Origin: Paenibacillus chibensis
GTDB taxonomy: Bacteria > Bacillota > Bacilli > Paenibacillales > Paenibacillaceae
Assembly (NCBI RefSeq): GCF_004001045.1
Contig: NZ_BIMK01000030.1
Span: forward strand, 62,001 to 126,000
DNA length: 64,000 bases
Reading direction: 5' to 3'
Part shown: positions 42,537 through 51,411 of the stretch, piece by piece
Layout: every line of letters starts with the position of its first letter
Numbering within the stretch: the stretch's first letter is position 1
Notes under the pieces: model-generated
What the model was told of the DNA's origin: nothing
The model's input: only the letters and a program-made list of their open reading frames with translations
The model's database searches: none
Made by a program: the position numbers and the translations under genes

Positions 42537-42618
42537 TGGGGTACTCTTATTGCATGACCCCCTTTTTGAAAATATAAATGATGTTTGGGACCCGCTCGTG
42601 ACGGGTCCATTTTTTTTG
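42537..42618 (+). terminator. Two tandem hairpins after the EamA gene
   Basis: GGGGT (42539-42543) pairs with ACCCC (42557-42561) before TTTTT, and GGACCCG (42588-42594) pairs with CGGGTCC (42602-42608) before TTTTTTTT. The second is the stronger. Confidence 0.7.
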
Positions 42619-42628
42619 CCTAAAAACG

Positions 42629-43438
42629 TTAAAGCGGTACGCTGACCCGTTGTTTATTTTTGTAATAGACCCATTCCGTAAAACCGATGTCCTTGAGGCG
42701 GGCGGCGACTGTATCAAGCTCATCCGCCACGCGGGCTGGTTTATGCGCATCGGATCCGAACGTCACGTCTACGCCAAAATGGCAGGCCCGTTCGAGAATG
42801 GCATCCGACGGATACCAGCCGCCGCTTAGTTTTGTTTTGCCGGACGTGTTGATTTCAATCGCGACGCCGCATTGCGCTATGATTTGCAGCGTTTCATCCA
42901 GCACGGCCGTGGCCGGAATATCAGAAAAGGGCGGATAATTGCCCTTCATGGCGTCAATGTGGCCAAGAATTTGAAACATGCCGCTGCGGGCAGAATCTTG
43001 AATGAGCCGGTAGTAATCCTCCTTAACCTCGATATGCTCCTTCTCGCTGAGACCCTTCCAGCGGTTTTTGTTAAAAATGCTGACCCCGCGGACGCTATGA
43101 ACCGATCCGATGATGTAATCAAAGGGATATTCCGAAAGGATGCTGCGGTACAGCGGCATATGCTCGGGAAAATAATCCGATTCGATGCCGAGCAGCACGT
43201 CGATTTTGCCTTCATATTCCTGTTTCAGCTGCAGCACTTCGTCGACGTAGTGGACGAGCTCGGATTTGCCCATCGCGATACGCGGGAAAGCCTGATCCTC
43301 TTTTTCACCGAAATAAGGGGTGTGATCGGAGATGCCGATTACCTGGAGGCCTGCGGCGATGCCGGCTTCCACATAATCGCGGATGTTCCCGTCCGCGTGG
43401 CCGCAGCGGAAATGATGGGTATGAAGATCGAATTTCAT
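42629..43438 (-). CDS. PHP-domain histidinol-phosphatase (HisJ/HisK-like)
   Basis: Metal-dependent phosphatase of 269 residues with a PHP domain. The metal ligands appear in KFDLHTHHFRCGHADG near 2-17, VIGISDHTPYFG near 33-44, GIESDYFPEH, IIGSVHS, ILGHIDAMKG and FGSDAHKP, the full set for the trinuclear PHP site. This matches the HisK/HisJ family that removes phosphate from L-histidinol phosphate, but other his genes are absent nearby, so the biological role is inferred. AAGGAG lies about 9 bp before the ATG. The gene directly upstream on the same strand is a LysR regulator, 37 bp away. Confidence 0.88.
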   Translation of the reverse strand: MKFDLHTHHFRCGHADGNIRDYVEAGIAAGLQVIGISDHTPYFGEKEDQAFPRIAMGKSELVHYVDEVLQLKQEYEGKIDVLLGIESDYFPEHMPLYRSILSEYPFDYIIGSVHSVRGVSIFNKNRWKGLSEKEHIEVKEDYYRLIQDSARSGMFQILGHIDAMKGNYPPFSDIPATAVLDETLQIIAQCGVAIEINTSGKTKLSGGWYPSDAILERACHFGVDVTFGSDAHKPARVADELDTVAARLKDIGFTEWVYYKNKQRVSVPL

Positions 43439-43475
43439 ATGAGAAAACTCCTTCCAAAAGAGAATGTGGCGGACA

Positions 43476-44378
43476 TTATTCGGAGCTGATGAACTGGGTT
43501 TCCGGCATGCCCTTCAGGTCGCTCAGAAACTGCTGCATGGCGGAATTGAGATATTTGCCCGATTTATAGATCAAACCGACGGGATGGCTGACCTCAAGCT
43601 CGCGCAGCGTGATGATTTTAAGCGTGCCGTGCCGCAGCTCGCTCGCCACCGATTGCTTGGACATGATCGCCGCGCCCAGGTCGATTTCGACCATCCGCTT
43701 GATTTCCTCGCTGCTCGACAGCTCCATCACGATATTCGGCGTAATGCCGTGCGTTTTGAAAATTTCATCGGAAAAGCGCCTGCCGACCGTGTCTGGCGAG
43801 AGCAGAATGAGCGGCGTATCCTGAAGCACCTCTGTGGAAACCGTCGTTCTGCGGGCCAGAGGATGGCGGGGCGAGACGATGAGCTCGAAGGTGTCGTAAT
43901 AAAGCACCGATGTGATCAGATTGGGATTGCGTTCGATCAAGTATCCGATGCCGACATCGATTTGCCCGTTTTCGACGCTCGTATAAATCTGCGAAGAGGC
44001 CATGGACTGGATCGACGTTTTGATCAGCGGAAATTGGTTTTGAAAATAAGAGAGCACCCGGGGCAGGATCTGAATCGCGATTGATGTCGTTGTGCCGAGA
44101 ACGATATGGCCTTGTGGGATGTGTTCCAGGTCGGACAGCCGCTGCTTCAGCTCCTCCACGACGGCGAGAATGCGTTCGGCATGCTCAAGGAATACCTCCC
44201 CGCGGTCAGTCAGCGTTACCGGCTGATTCCGGTCGACCAGAACGGTTTTGAATTCATCCTCCAGGCTCTTGATTTGGGCGGATACGGCAGGCTGGGTCAA
44301 ATTAAGCAGTTCTCCCGCTTTGCGGAAGCTCATCGTCTTCGAGATGGTAATCAGCGTCTCCAGTTGACTGATGTTCAT
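43476..44378 (-). CDS. LysR family regulator (CysL/CbbR-like)
   Basis: LysR-type transcription factor of 300 residues. The winged helix-turn-helix is MSFRKAGELLNLTQPAVSAQ near 16-35, and the effector domain starts near 92 (GHIVLGTTTSIAIQILPRVL). The sequence MELSSSEEIKRMVEIDLGAA near 219-238 is typical of the CysL/YwfK and CbbR-like branch that senses small metabolites of sulfur or carbon metabolism, though the effector is unknown here. AAGGAGG lies 7 bp before the ATG. It may be co-transcribed with the PHP phosphatase gene downstream. Confidence 0.88.
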   Translation of the reverse strand: MNISQLETLITISKTMSFRKAGELLNLTQPAVSAQIKSLEDEFKTVLVDRNQPVTLTDRGEVFLEHAERILAVVEELKQRLSDLEHIPQGHIVLGTTTSIAIQILPRVLSYFQNQFPLIKTSIQSMASSQIYTSVENGQIDVGIGYLIERNPNLITSVLYYDTFELIVSPRHPLARRTTVSTEVLQDTPLILLSPDTVGRRFSDEIFKTHGITPNIVMELSSSEEIKRMVEIDLGAAIMSKQSVASELRHGTLKIITLRELEVSHPVGLIYKSGKYLNSAMQQFLSDLKGMPETQFISSE

Positions 44379-44778
44379 GCAGTTCCTCCTTAGACCTTAT
44401 TTGTACCCTGAAAGCTGGACTTTCGATCCTATGTATATCCTTTCATTATATGGGATTCGGAAAAACGCCGCAAACCAATCAGCACCAGAGTCGCGGGATA
44501 TCGCATGATTCCGTGCGATTTTTAAAATAGAATCTACAAAATTCGTCACGGTATTCAAAATTACAACTAAAGGACCGATATATTTATCAGGCTTTCACAA
44601 GTTCATTTCCTAAATAGGAAAAAAGAATCGATAATAAGGGTATTTATACCCTGGTTAGAAAATCAAGTGTGAATTTTTGGTGATTTATTTAGGGCTTTAC
44701 CGTATAATTGGTTCAAAGAGAAATGGGACTTTTGGAGCGTGTCCTGCATTCTATTGTGGAAGGGGTGTTTTAGCAGAT
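44379..44778. other. Intergenic region before the CheX gene
   Basis: About 400 bp. It contains a plus-strand terminator-like hairpin (44500-44523) without a plus-strand gene upstream, a GGGTATTTATACCC palindrome near 44638-44651, and a TATAAT at 44703-44708 that may be the -10 of the CheX promoter; no good -35 is present at 17 bp. Confidence 0.4.
44500..44523 (+). terminator. Orphan terminator-like hairpin
   Basis: ATCGCA (44500-44505) pairs exactly with TGCGAT (44514-44519), followed by TTTTT. No plus-strand gene precedes it, since the LysR gene to the left points away. Confidence 0.45.
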
Positions 44779-45237
44779 ATGAAAGCGGAGGTTATCAATC
44801 CTTTTCTGGAATCCGCGAAGCTTGTCATCGAGCAGGTTATTCAGGTTTCACCCTCGACGGGAAGCCTAGGAATCAAGACCGTGGAGTTAATTCAGGACCA
44901 TATATGGATACATATCGGAATGACCGGACAGCTGAGCGGAACGATTATGTTCGGCATTCATGAGCGTGTTGCACTGCGGATGGTTTCCGTGATGATGGGC
45001 GGATACGTGCTTACCGAGATGGACGAGATGGGACAAAGCGCCATTTCCGAGCTTGGCAACATGATCAGCGGGAACGCGAGTACGATTTTATCCAATCAGG
45101 GAGTAAGCGTCGACATTACGCCACCCAAAGTGGTGAAAAGCGAGCAGGTTACTTCGTTCCTTCCGCAAAAGGCGCTCAGTATCCCTCTCTTAATGGATGG
45201 TATCGGAGAACTGGATATTCAGGTCATGATTTCATAA
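44779..45237 (+). CDS. CheX-family chemotaxis phosphatase-like protein
   Basis: Cytoplasmic protein of 152 residues in the CheC/CheX/FliY family; CheX dephosphorylates CheY-P. The catalytic segment AISELGNMISGNASTIL near 94-110 contains the Glu-x2-Asn pair of the phosphatase site. Only one such motif is present, as in CheX (CheC has two). The ATG at 44779 is chosen over an upstream in-frame start at 44677, which lies near the likely promoter; AAGGGGTG is about 11 bp before it. There are no other chemotaxis or flagellar genes in the window, so this is an isolated copy. Confidence 0.85.
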   Translation: MKAEVINPFLESAKLVIEQVIQVSPSTGSLGIKTVELIQDHIWIHIGMTGQLSGTIMFGIHERVALRMVSVMMGGYVLTEMDEMGQSAISELGNMISGNASTILSNQGVSVDITPPKVVKSEQVTSFLPQKALSIPLLMDGIGELDIQVMIS

Positions 45238-45304
45238 AATAGAGGTATCCATGCGTACAGACGGTTACGTTTGGCTGTGCGCTTCCTTGGGAGGAAATGA
45301 AATC

Positions 45305-46078
45305 ATGTTGGAGAATAAAATCGTCGTCATCACCGGCGCCTCAAGCGGGATCGGCCTGTTGACGGCGCGGCTTCTGAGCAGTGAGGGAGCGGTCCCGATT
45401 CTGGTTGCACGCTCGCGCCACAAGCTGGAGGAGGCCTCGGGCAGCATTGCCGGGAAGCATGAGATCAAGGAAATGGACGTGACCCGGGACGATCAAGTGA
45501 AGCAGGCGATGCAGGATATCCTTCAGGCTCACGGTAAAATCGATATTTTGCTGAATAATGCGGGGTTCGGTAAATTTCAAAATGCCGTGGATATGCCCCC
45601 GGAGGAATTCCAGCGGATGATGGACGTGAACTACATGGGGACGGTACGCTGTACGAAAGCCGTTCTTCCCCATATGCTGGAACGCCGCAGCGGGCATATC
45701 GTGAATGTCGCTTCCATGGCGGGCAAAATCGGCACGGCGAAGTCTACCGCCTACACGGCAACCAAGCACGCGGTGCTTGGTTTTAGCAATGCGTTGCGGC
45801 AGGAGCTCCGCGAGAGCGGAATTAAGGTTTCCACCGTCAATCCGGGTCCGATCGATACGCCTTTTTTTGATATCGCGGATCCATCCGGCGGTTACGTGAG
45901 CCATGTGGAATGGCTGATGATGAAACCCGAGCATGTGGCCAGCAAAATCGTTCAGCTGATGAAGACCGGCAGGGAAGAACTTAATCTTCCCCTGAAGGCT
46001 GCGGCAGCGATGCGCTTGTATCAGCTGTTTCCGCGGCTTTCGGACAAGCTGACTTACAGGATGATGAATAAGAAATGA
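45305..46078 (+). CDS. Short-chain dehydrogenase (YqjQ/DltE-like SDR)
   Basis: Classical SDR of 257 residues. The cofactor site is VVITGASSGIGLLTARLL near 7-24, NNAGFGKF lies near 84-91, the catalytic Ser is in HIVNVASMAGKIG near 133-145, and Tyr/Lys in AYTATKHAVLGFSNALR near 151-167. The C-terminal part (VNPGPIDTPFFD) is standard, and the full length resembles B. subtilis YqjQ. The start is ATG 45305 with GGGAGG about 10 bp upstream. The substrate is unknown. It is followed by a good terminator. Confidence 0.88.
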   Translation: MLENKIVVITGASSGIGLLTARLLSSEGAVPILVARSRHKLEEASGSIAGKHEIKEMDVTRDDQVKQAMQDILQAHGKIDILLNNAGFGKFQNAVDMPPEEFQRMMDVNYMGTVRCTKAVLPHMLERRSGHIVNVASMAGKIGTAKSTAYTATKHAVLGFSNALRQELRESGIKVSTVNPGPIDTPFFDIADPSGGYVSHVEWLMMKPEHVASKIVQLMKTGREELNLPLKAAAAMRLYQLFPRLSDKLTYRMMNKK

Positions 46079-46082
46079 CTGG

Positions 46083-46108
46083 CCGGCTCTATCGTGAGCC
46101 GGTTTTTT
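46083..46108 (+). terminator. Terminator after SDR gene
   Basis: CCGGCTC (46083-46089) pairs with GAGCCGG (46096-46102), followed by TTTTTT. Confidence 0.85.
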
Positions 46109-46236
46109 CTTGTGAAAAAGGGTGGCTCTCTGTCTGCTCTGGGAAATTACTTTTGGTGGTGGCGCTCTTTTATCATATAATAAGTAGTAATGACTATAAG
46201 GCATGTTCAAAAATCAGGTTTAAAGGATGGAAATAG

Positions 46237-47637
46237 ATGAGCTTAACTTTATTTACAACGTTGGGTGTCGATCAGCGCTTGATCGATGGCCTGTCGGAAT
46301 ACGGAATTACAGAGCCGACTCCGGTACAAGCGGAGGCCGTACCTGCAATATTGAAAGGGGCAGACGTGCTGGCACGTTCACAGACGGGAACTGGCAAGAC
46401 GTTAGCGTATTTGCTGCCCATTTTGCAAAGCATCGATCCGGAGCTGAAATCGCCCCAGAAGCTGGTGATTGCGCCAACCCAGGAGCTCGCCATGCAGATC
46501 GTCAGAGAAGGCGAAAAGTATGGGCAGCTGCTCGGAATTCAGGTGCTGGGTCTGATTGGAGGCGCAGCCCTCAAACGCCAGGTGGAGAAACTGAAGCTGC
46601 ATCCGCAGCTGGTGGTAGGAACGCCGGGCAGGGTCCGCGAGCTGATCGAGGTCCGCAAGCTGAAAATGCATAACGTAGGTACGATTGTGGTGGACGAAGT
46701 GGATCAGGTATTTCAGCTCGGTGGAGCCGGCGACGTCGACCGGATTCTCCGCAGTGCCCTCCGGGACCGGCAGCTGGTCTTTTTGTCGGCGACCGTAAGC
46801 GAGGAAACGGCTGCACTCGTCAAACGAGAGATGCAAAGTCCGGTAGAAATCGGCATCGACCCGGACCAGTCCACGGCCAAGGGACTCGAGCATATTTATT
46901 TTGCAGGGGAAGAGCGGGACAAGATGGAAAATCTACGCCGGGTCATCCGCCATTACAACCCGAAGAAAGTGATGGTTTTCGTCAATCAGACCGAGACCAT
47001 CGGGGAATTGCAGTCCAAGCTCAACTTCATGGGCTTGTCTGCAGAAGCCTTGTATGCAGATGCGGATAAGATGGCCAGAAGCCGGGTATTGAGCGGTTTC
47101 CGCGCAGGCAAGTTCAAAGTGCTCGTTGCGAGCGGCGTGGCCGCGCGCGGATTGGATATCGAAGGGCTTGAGATGGTCATCAATTATGATCCCGCGCCGG
47201 ATTCCGAGCATTACGTGCACCGCGCCGGACGCACGGGACGCATGGGACGCAGCGGGCTTGTCGTCTCGCTCGTCACGAACCGGCAGATTTTTATTATGAA
47301 TAAATTTGCCAAAGAGCTTGGCATCACGCTGGCGGAGCGCAGGCTCTACGGTGGTAAGGTGCTCGAGCCGAGAACGGCATCCACCATGAAAGCCCAGTCC
47401 GTGCGGCCAAAGCCTGCTGGAGCAAGCAAGGGTTCCAAGGCAGCGATCTCCGGAGAAGGCGCGGCGAAGAGCCGTTCAAGCAGGGAAGAAGGGCGCAAGG
47501 CATCCGGTCCGGCCAAAAGCAAAGGCGAGCCGTTCCGCGGAGGGAAACCGACCGAGCGCCAAAGCCGCAGTGAACGGGAGCAGGACCGCAAGAACAAAGG
47601 GGCGCCGAAATGGCTGAAGGATAAGAAACGCCCTTAA
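46237..47637 (+). CDS. DEAD-box RNA helicase (YfmL/CshA-like)
   Basis: ATP-dependent RNA helicase of 466 residues. Motifs in order: Q motif (YGITEPTPVQAEAV near 21-34), motif I SQTGTGKT, PTQEL, GTPGR, motif II VVDEVDQVF (DEVD rather than DEAD, as tolerated in YfmL-like proteins), motif III LSAT, and motif VI HRAGRTGRMGR near 327. The last 100 residues are low-complexity and rich in Lys, Arg, Ser and Gly (GAAKSRSSREEGRKAS), an RNA-binding tail. Such proteins act in ribosome assembly or RNA decay, often in the cold. The start ATG has a weak AAAGGATGGAAA site. No cold-shock leader was recognised. Confidence 0.93.
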   Translation: MSLTLFTTLGVDQRLIDGLSEYGITEPTPVQAEAVPAILKGADVLARSQTGTGKTLAYLLPILQSIDPELKSPQKLVIAPTQELAMQIVREGEKYGQLLGIQVLGLIGGAALKRQVEKLKLHPQLVVGTPGRVRELIEVRKLKMHNVGTIVVDEVDQVFQLGGAGDVDRILRSALRDRQLVFLSATVSEETAALVKREMQSPVEIGIDPDQSTAKGLEHIYFAGEERDKMENLRRVIRHYNPKKVMVFVNQTETIGELQSKLNFMGLSAEALYADADKMARSRVLSGFRAGKFKVLVASGVAARGLDIEGLEMVINYDPAPDSEHYVHRAGRTGRMGRSGLVVSLVTNRQIFIMNKFAKELGITLAERRLYGGKVLEPRTASTMKAQSVRPKPAGASKGSKAAISGEGAAKSRSSREEGRKASGPAKSKGEPFRGGKPTERQSRSEREQDRKNKGAPKWLKDKKRP

Positions 47638-47671
47638 TGTACGGATGCAGGAAACTCATGGAGGTGAGCCA

Positions 47672-48418
47672 ATGAACGGCAATACGGTGCTGGAAATACA
47701 GGGGTTAAGCGGCGGTTACAGCTTGAATCGGCCTGTGCTGCATAATATTTCCTTTCAGGTCAAGCCCGGCGAAATGGTCGGGCTCATCGGCCTGAACGGT
47801 GCGGGGAAAAGTACAACCATGAAGCATATTCTCGGACTCATGAATCCCCAAAAAGGCGAAATCAGAGTGCAGGGCAAGAAAAGGGAAGAAGACTCGGAAG
47901 CCTATCACGGCTCGCTCGCCTTCGTTCCGGAATCGCCGCTGCTGTACGAGGAAATGACGGTGCGGGAGCATCTGGAATTTACGGCAAGAGCCTACGGCGT
48001 GGCACGAACGGATTATGAGGAACGCGCAAACAGGCTGGCTCAGATTTTCCGCATGCAGGATAAAATGGACAGCCTCTCGACGCATTTGTCCAAAGGGATG
48101 CGGCAGAAGGTGATGATTATGTGTGCTTTCGTCGCACGCCCTTCGCTTTACATCATCGACGAGCCTTTCCTGGGACTGGATCCGCTTGGCATCCGGTCGC
48201 TGCTTGATTTTATGGTCGAGCTGAAGGAAGGCGGGACTTCCATTCTGCTCAGCTCGCATATTCTGTCGACGATCGAAAACTACTGCGACCGGTTTATCGT
48301 ACTGCATCAGGGCAGCGTGATCGCTCAAGGCACGCTGCAGGATATCGCCGCGCAGGCAGGAACTTCCGGGGCGGGACTGGAAGAGATGTTCTATACCCTA
48401 GTGCAGGGCAGGGATTGA
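47672..48418 (+). CDS. ecsA: ABC transporter ATP-binding protein EcsA
   Basis: ATPase of 248 residues for the Ecs exporter. Walker A is GLNGAGKST near 41-49, the signature LSKGMRQKVMIM near 140, and Walker B SLYIIDEPFLGLDPLG near 160, followed by LLSSHILSTIENYCDRF. The KGMRQK-type signature and FVPESPLLYEEMTVREHLEF match EcsA. Ecs affects secretion, competence and regulated intramembrane proteolysis in B. subtilis. The start is the ATG with GGAGGTGAG directly upstream; an in-frame ATG at 47645 lacks one. The stop and the ecsB start are one base apart. Confidence 0.9.
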   Translation: MNGNTVLEIQGLSGGYSLNRPVLHNISFQVKPGEMVGLIGLNGAGKSTTMKHILGLMNPQKGEIRVQGKKREEDSEAYHGSLAFVPESPLLYEEMTVREHLEFTARAYGVARTDYEERANRLAQIFRMQDKMDSLSTHLSKGMRQKVMIMCAFVARPSLYIIDEPFLGLDPLGIRSLLDFMVELKEGGTSILLSSHILSTIENYCDRFIVLHQGSVIAQGTLQDIAAQAGTSGAGLEEMFYTLVQGRD

Positions 48419-48419
48419 T

Positions 48420-49640
48420 ATGAATTTGGCACAGTTAAGATCCGAACGCCGCAGCCGTTTCTGGGGAAAAGAAGTGCTGCCGTATCTCGGCTATGTCATC
48501 CAGAGCGGCGTGGCGGTGCTGCTGCTGTTTCTGCTAATCGCGTTTTCGGCATGGTACACGTCCCTGGTCCAGCATATCCCCGCAGGACTTCCAATCCGCT
48601 GGATCATGCTGATTCTGCTCGTGCCGCTCACGGTAAACAGCAGCTTTCGAACGTATTTGCAGCCGGCGGATACCGTGTTCCTGCTGCCGCAGGAATCGAG
48701 AATGAATCATTATTTTAACGCCAGCTGGATCAGCGGCGTCGTATATAAGCTGCTCGGACTCGCCCTGCTATTTTTGATTTCGTGGCCTCTTTACGTCCGC
48801 AGTGACGAAGCTCCCAAAAGCTGCGGGTTGTTCCTGGTTGTACTGATGGCCTTGAAGCTGGTATCCAGCTATGGGTGCTGGAAAGAGCTGCGGATGGTGT
48901 CACGGCGAGCCGCGATGTCTTACCGCATTCTTCGCTACGTTATTATCGCGCTCGCCGTTGGGGCATGGTTATGGCAGCCGGTGGGCCGAAGCCTCATCTT
49001 TATCGTGCTGATCGCTGTCACCTATTTCGTGGCGCTTCGGGTTCCTGCCAAGCATCTCGTGGCATGGGAAAGACTGATCGCCCAGGAGAAAACGCATAGC
49101 GGACGCGTTCTGATGATGCTGGGCTGGTTCGTGAACGTACCGGGCAGACAGCAGCGGATTTACGCCAGAAAATGGCTGTCCTGGGCCGGCAATCGCATAC
49201 CTTGGAAACCGGGGGCGGCCTACCGCTATCTTCTGATGAAGAGCTTCGTACGCAGCGATATTCTGGGGATCGTGCTGCGCGCGGGAATTCTCGGAGCGCT
49301 GCTCGTATGGTGGACCCGCGGCGGCATGCTCGGAAGCGGGATCTATTTGTTTTTTGTTTTTCTGGCCGGAGTGCAGCTGTCGTCCCTTCTCCGTTATCAC
49401 AGTGAATCCTTCTGGCTGCATGTGTATCCCATTCCACCCGGCAGCCGGCGCACGAACGCGATCGGTCTTGCGTTTCAGATCCAGCTGCTCTTTGCGTTTC
49501 TGATCTGGCTGCCGCTTCTTGGGGCGATCGGCGAAAAGCCAGGGGCCGTTTTGATAACCTTGGCTGGCGGGATCGTGCTGAGCCTGCTCTTTCGTTTCTT
49601 CGCAGGACGCAAGAAAACGGCCGATGACGATGACGAATAG
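48420..49640 (+). CDS. ecsB: ABC transporter permease EcsB
   Basis: Membrane subunit of the Ecs transporter, 406 residues with about eight hydrophobic segments in two groups: VIQSGVAVLLLFLLIAFSAW near 22-41 and IVLRAGILGALLVWWTRGG near 283-301 among them. The N-terminal LRSERRSRFWGKEVLPYLGY and the FLLPQESRMNHYF segment near 86-98 fit EcsB. The start ATG follows the ecsA stop after one base, indicating translational coupling. A bidirectional terminator follows. The third gene ecsC of B. subtilis is absent. Confidence 0.88.
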   Translation: MNLAQLRSERRSRFWGKEVLPYLGYVIQSGVAVLLLFLLIAFSAWYTSLVQHIPAGLPIRWIMLILLVPLTVNSSFRTYLQPADTVFLLPQESRMNHYFNASWISGVVYKLLGLALLFLISWPLYVRSDEAPKSCGLFLVVLMALKLVSSYGCWKELRMVSRRAAMSYRILRYVIIALAVGAWLWQPVGRSLIFIVLIAVTYFVALRVPAKHLVAWERLIAQEKTHSGRVLMMLGWFVNVPGRQQRIYARKWLSWAGNRIPWKPGAAYRYLLMKSFVRSDILGIVLRAGILGALLVWWTRGGMLGSGIYLFFVFLAGVQLSSLLRYHSESFWLHVYPIPPGSRRTNAIGLAFQIQLLFAFLIWLPLLGAIGEKPGAVLITLAGGIVLSLLFRFFAGRKKTADDDDE

Positions 49641-49657
49641 CTGCAGATATGCCAAAC

Positions 49658-49703
49658 AAAAAAGCAGAAGATCGGGATTTCTCCCGGCCTTCTGCTTTTT
49701 TTT
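49658..49703. terminator. Bidirectional terminator, ecsAB / YjcZ-like gene
   Basis: AAAAAGCAGAAG pairs with CTTCTGCTTTTT and, inside it, CGGG with CCCG. A's before and T's after let it work on both strands. Confidence 0.9.
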
Positions 49704-49737
49704 AGTTCAGCTGAAGCATGGATTTAAAGGTAGTGGA

Positions 49738-49860
49738 TTACACCCAGAAAGAACGAGTGATGATGACCAGGAGGATGAAGAGAACCAGGATTGCTCCCGT
49801 GTTACCAAATAATCCAGGTCCACAACCGTATCCGTATCCGCCTCTTACTTCTTCGCTCAT
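49738..49860 (-). CDS. YjcZ-like sporulation micro-protein
   Basis: A 40-residue protein: a Gly/Tyr-rich head (VRGGYGYGCGPGLFG) followed by one hydrophobic segment (AILVLFILLVIITRSF). This matches the YjcZ/YhcQ-like tiny proteins made during sporulation in Bacillus and Paenibacillus, which are presumed to sit in forespore or spore membranes. AAGGGGAA lies about 7 bp before the ATG. Upstream on the minus strand, CATAAGATA (49909-49901) fits the sigma-K -10 pattern CATANNNTA. Function beyond spore association is unknown. Confidence 0.75.
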   Translation of the reverse strand: MSEEVRGGYGYGCGPGLFGNTGAILVLFILLVIITRSFWV

Positions 49861-49900
49861 TGTTCATTCCCCTTTGCAATGGAGTGTTTTAGTTACACCG

Positions 49901-49926
49901 TATCTTATGTCTAGGGGAATGACTGT
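49901..49926 (-). promoter_or_regulatory. Possible sigma-K promoter of the YjcZ-like gene
   Basis: On the minus strand AC (49926-49925), 15 bp, CATAAGATA (49909-49901); the sigma-K consensus is AC-N16/17-CATANNNTA. Spacing is one base short, so this is tentative. Confidence 0.35.
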
Positions 49927-49981
49927 GCTTGGGCAATCACCCGTTCCTCAGCAAAAAAATCAATTTATGAATCGCTTTGCC

Positions 49982-51283
49982 TTATTTATTTTTCAGATCC
50001 TGAATGCCTTGATACACCAGGTCAAAAAGCTCTTCCAGGTACTCTTCCTCGATGCAGGAGAAAGCGACGCGCAGATCATGATCCCCGAGAGCGATCGTAC
50101 CGACGCCGTATTGGTGAAGGATGTGCGTACGAAGCTCCTCCGCGTTTACGTCCTTCAGCTTCAGGCACATGAAATATCCCGAGTTGAACGGATAGTATTC
50201 CCATACGTCCGTGTATTTGCCGCTGTCGAGCAGCGTTTTGACTTTATTGGCGCGGCCCTTCATGATCTGGAATTTCTCTTCCTTCTGAGCATGGAACTCC
50301 GGTGACTTGAGTGCCTCGAGCACGAAGGTTTGGGAAGGATGGGCGCCGCTGGAAATGGTGGCGCGGATTATGCCAAGCGTCTTTTGCTCAAGCGCATGAA
50401 TCACTTCCTTGCTGTCGGAGGCATAGGTAATGAATCCGACGCGGAAGCCCCAGACGAATTCCTCTTTGGTAGCACCGTCGACTTTGACGGCGAGCACGCG
50501 CGGATGGAGATCTGCCAGCTTGCCGAACAGGGATTCCTTCAAGGAATCTTCGAAGAACAGCCCGAAATATGCGTCGTCGGTCACGACAACCACGTTAATG
50601 CCTGCTTCCGCAGCTTCCTTGACGGCGGCGACGATTTCGTTGCCTTCCTTCAGTCCAGGCGTGTAGCCCGTCGGGTTGTTCGGGAAGTTGAGGATGACAA
50701 TTGCTTTGCCTTTGTCCTTCTGGGCGAGCAGCGCCTCCCGCAGTCCCTGGCTGTTGAACGTCATTTCCTCGGTGAAAAGCGGATAGTTTACGATCTCGGC
50801 ATGACGGCGGATACCGAAAGTCAGCTCGTAATTCTCCCAGTTTTTGTCGGGATAAATGACGGCGTCTCCTTCGTTGACGAACAAGTCGGCAACGATGCTG
50901 AGTCCGTGCGTCAGCGCGTTCGTGACGATCGGGCTGCTTAGCGATTTTTCACGCAGGGAAGGGTTCTCTTCTCTCATTTTGGCGAGCCAAGCCGTTCGGA
51001 GCTCAGGTTTGCCTGCCGGCGGGGCATAAGGGTACAGATCCTTCGGCTGGAATGCGGAGAGCTTGCTTTGAATCACGTCCAAATGCATCGGGATACCGCC
51101 TTCGGTGGCAATGCCGATCGTGGCGTTGTACTTTTTGGCATGTCCGGAAGCTTCGGCCGATTGGCTCAAAATGCCTTCTTTCGGGAAATAGATCTCTTTG
51201 CCCAGCGTGGACAGCATGTCGTACACATGCGGATTGCCGGATTTGACGCCTTCGTTCAATTGTTCAGCAAGTGAGTTTAACAT
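49982..51283 (-). CDS. PLP-dependent aminotransferase, class I/II
   Basis: Fold-type I aminotransferase of 433 residues. Cofactor-binding parts are SSPIVTNALTHGLSIVADLF near 131-150, NFPNNPTGYTPG near 209 (the Asn that contacts PLP), VVVVTDDAYFGLF near 240 (Asp) and KVDGATKEEFVWGFRVGF near 272-289, whose Lys in ATKE should form the Schiff base. FSCIEEEYLEELFD closes the small domain. I chose the ATG nine bases after GGAAGG; an ATG three codons upstream touches that site. The amino acid specificity cannot be read from the sequence. The gene is monocistronic as far as I can see. Confidence 0.9.
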   Translation of the reverse strand: MLNSLAEQLNEGVKSGNPHVYDMLSTLGKEIYFPKEGILSQSAEASGHAKKYNATIGIATEGGIPMHLDVIQSKLSAFQPKDLYPYAPPAGKPELRTAWLAKMREENPSLREKSLSSPIVTNALTHGLSIVADLFVNEGDAVIYPDKNWENYELTFGIRRHAEIVNYPLFTEEMTFNSQGLREALLAQKDKGKAIVILNFPNNPTGYTPGLKEGNEIVAAVKEAAEAGINVVVVTDDAYFGLFFEDSLKESLFGKLADLHPRVLAVKVDGATKEEFVWGFRVGFITYASDSKEVIHALEQKTLGIIRATISSGAHPSQTFVLEALKSPEFHAQKEEKFQIMKGRANKVKTLLDSGKYTDVWEYYPFNSGYFMCLKLKDVNAEELRTHILHQYGVGTIALGDHDLRVAFSCIEEEYLEELFDLVYQGIQDLKNK

Positions 51284-51411
51284 TTCTTCCATCCTTCCAA
51301 GATCGGTTGTGAGGTCAGGCCTTTGGAGCAAAACCCCATGTAAGGTTTTCCGTTTTTACTGCCTAACATTATATCATCTGCGGATGGAACCGTCACGGAA
51401 AATGGCACTTT

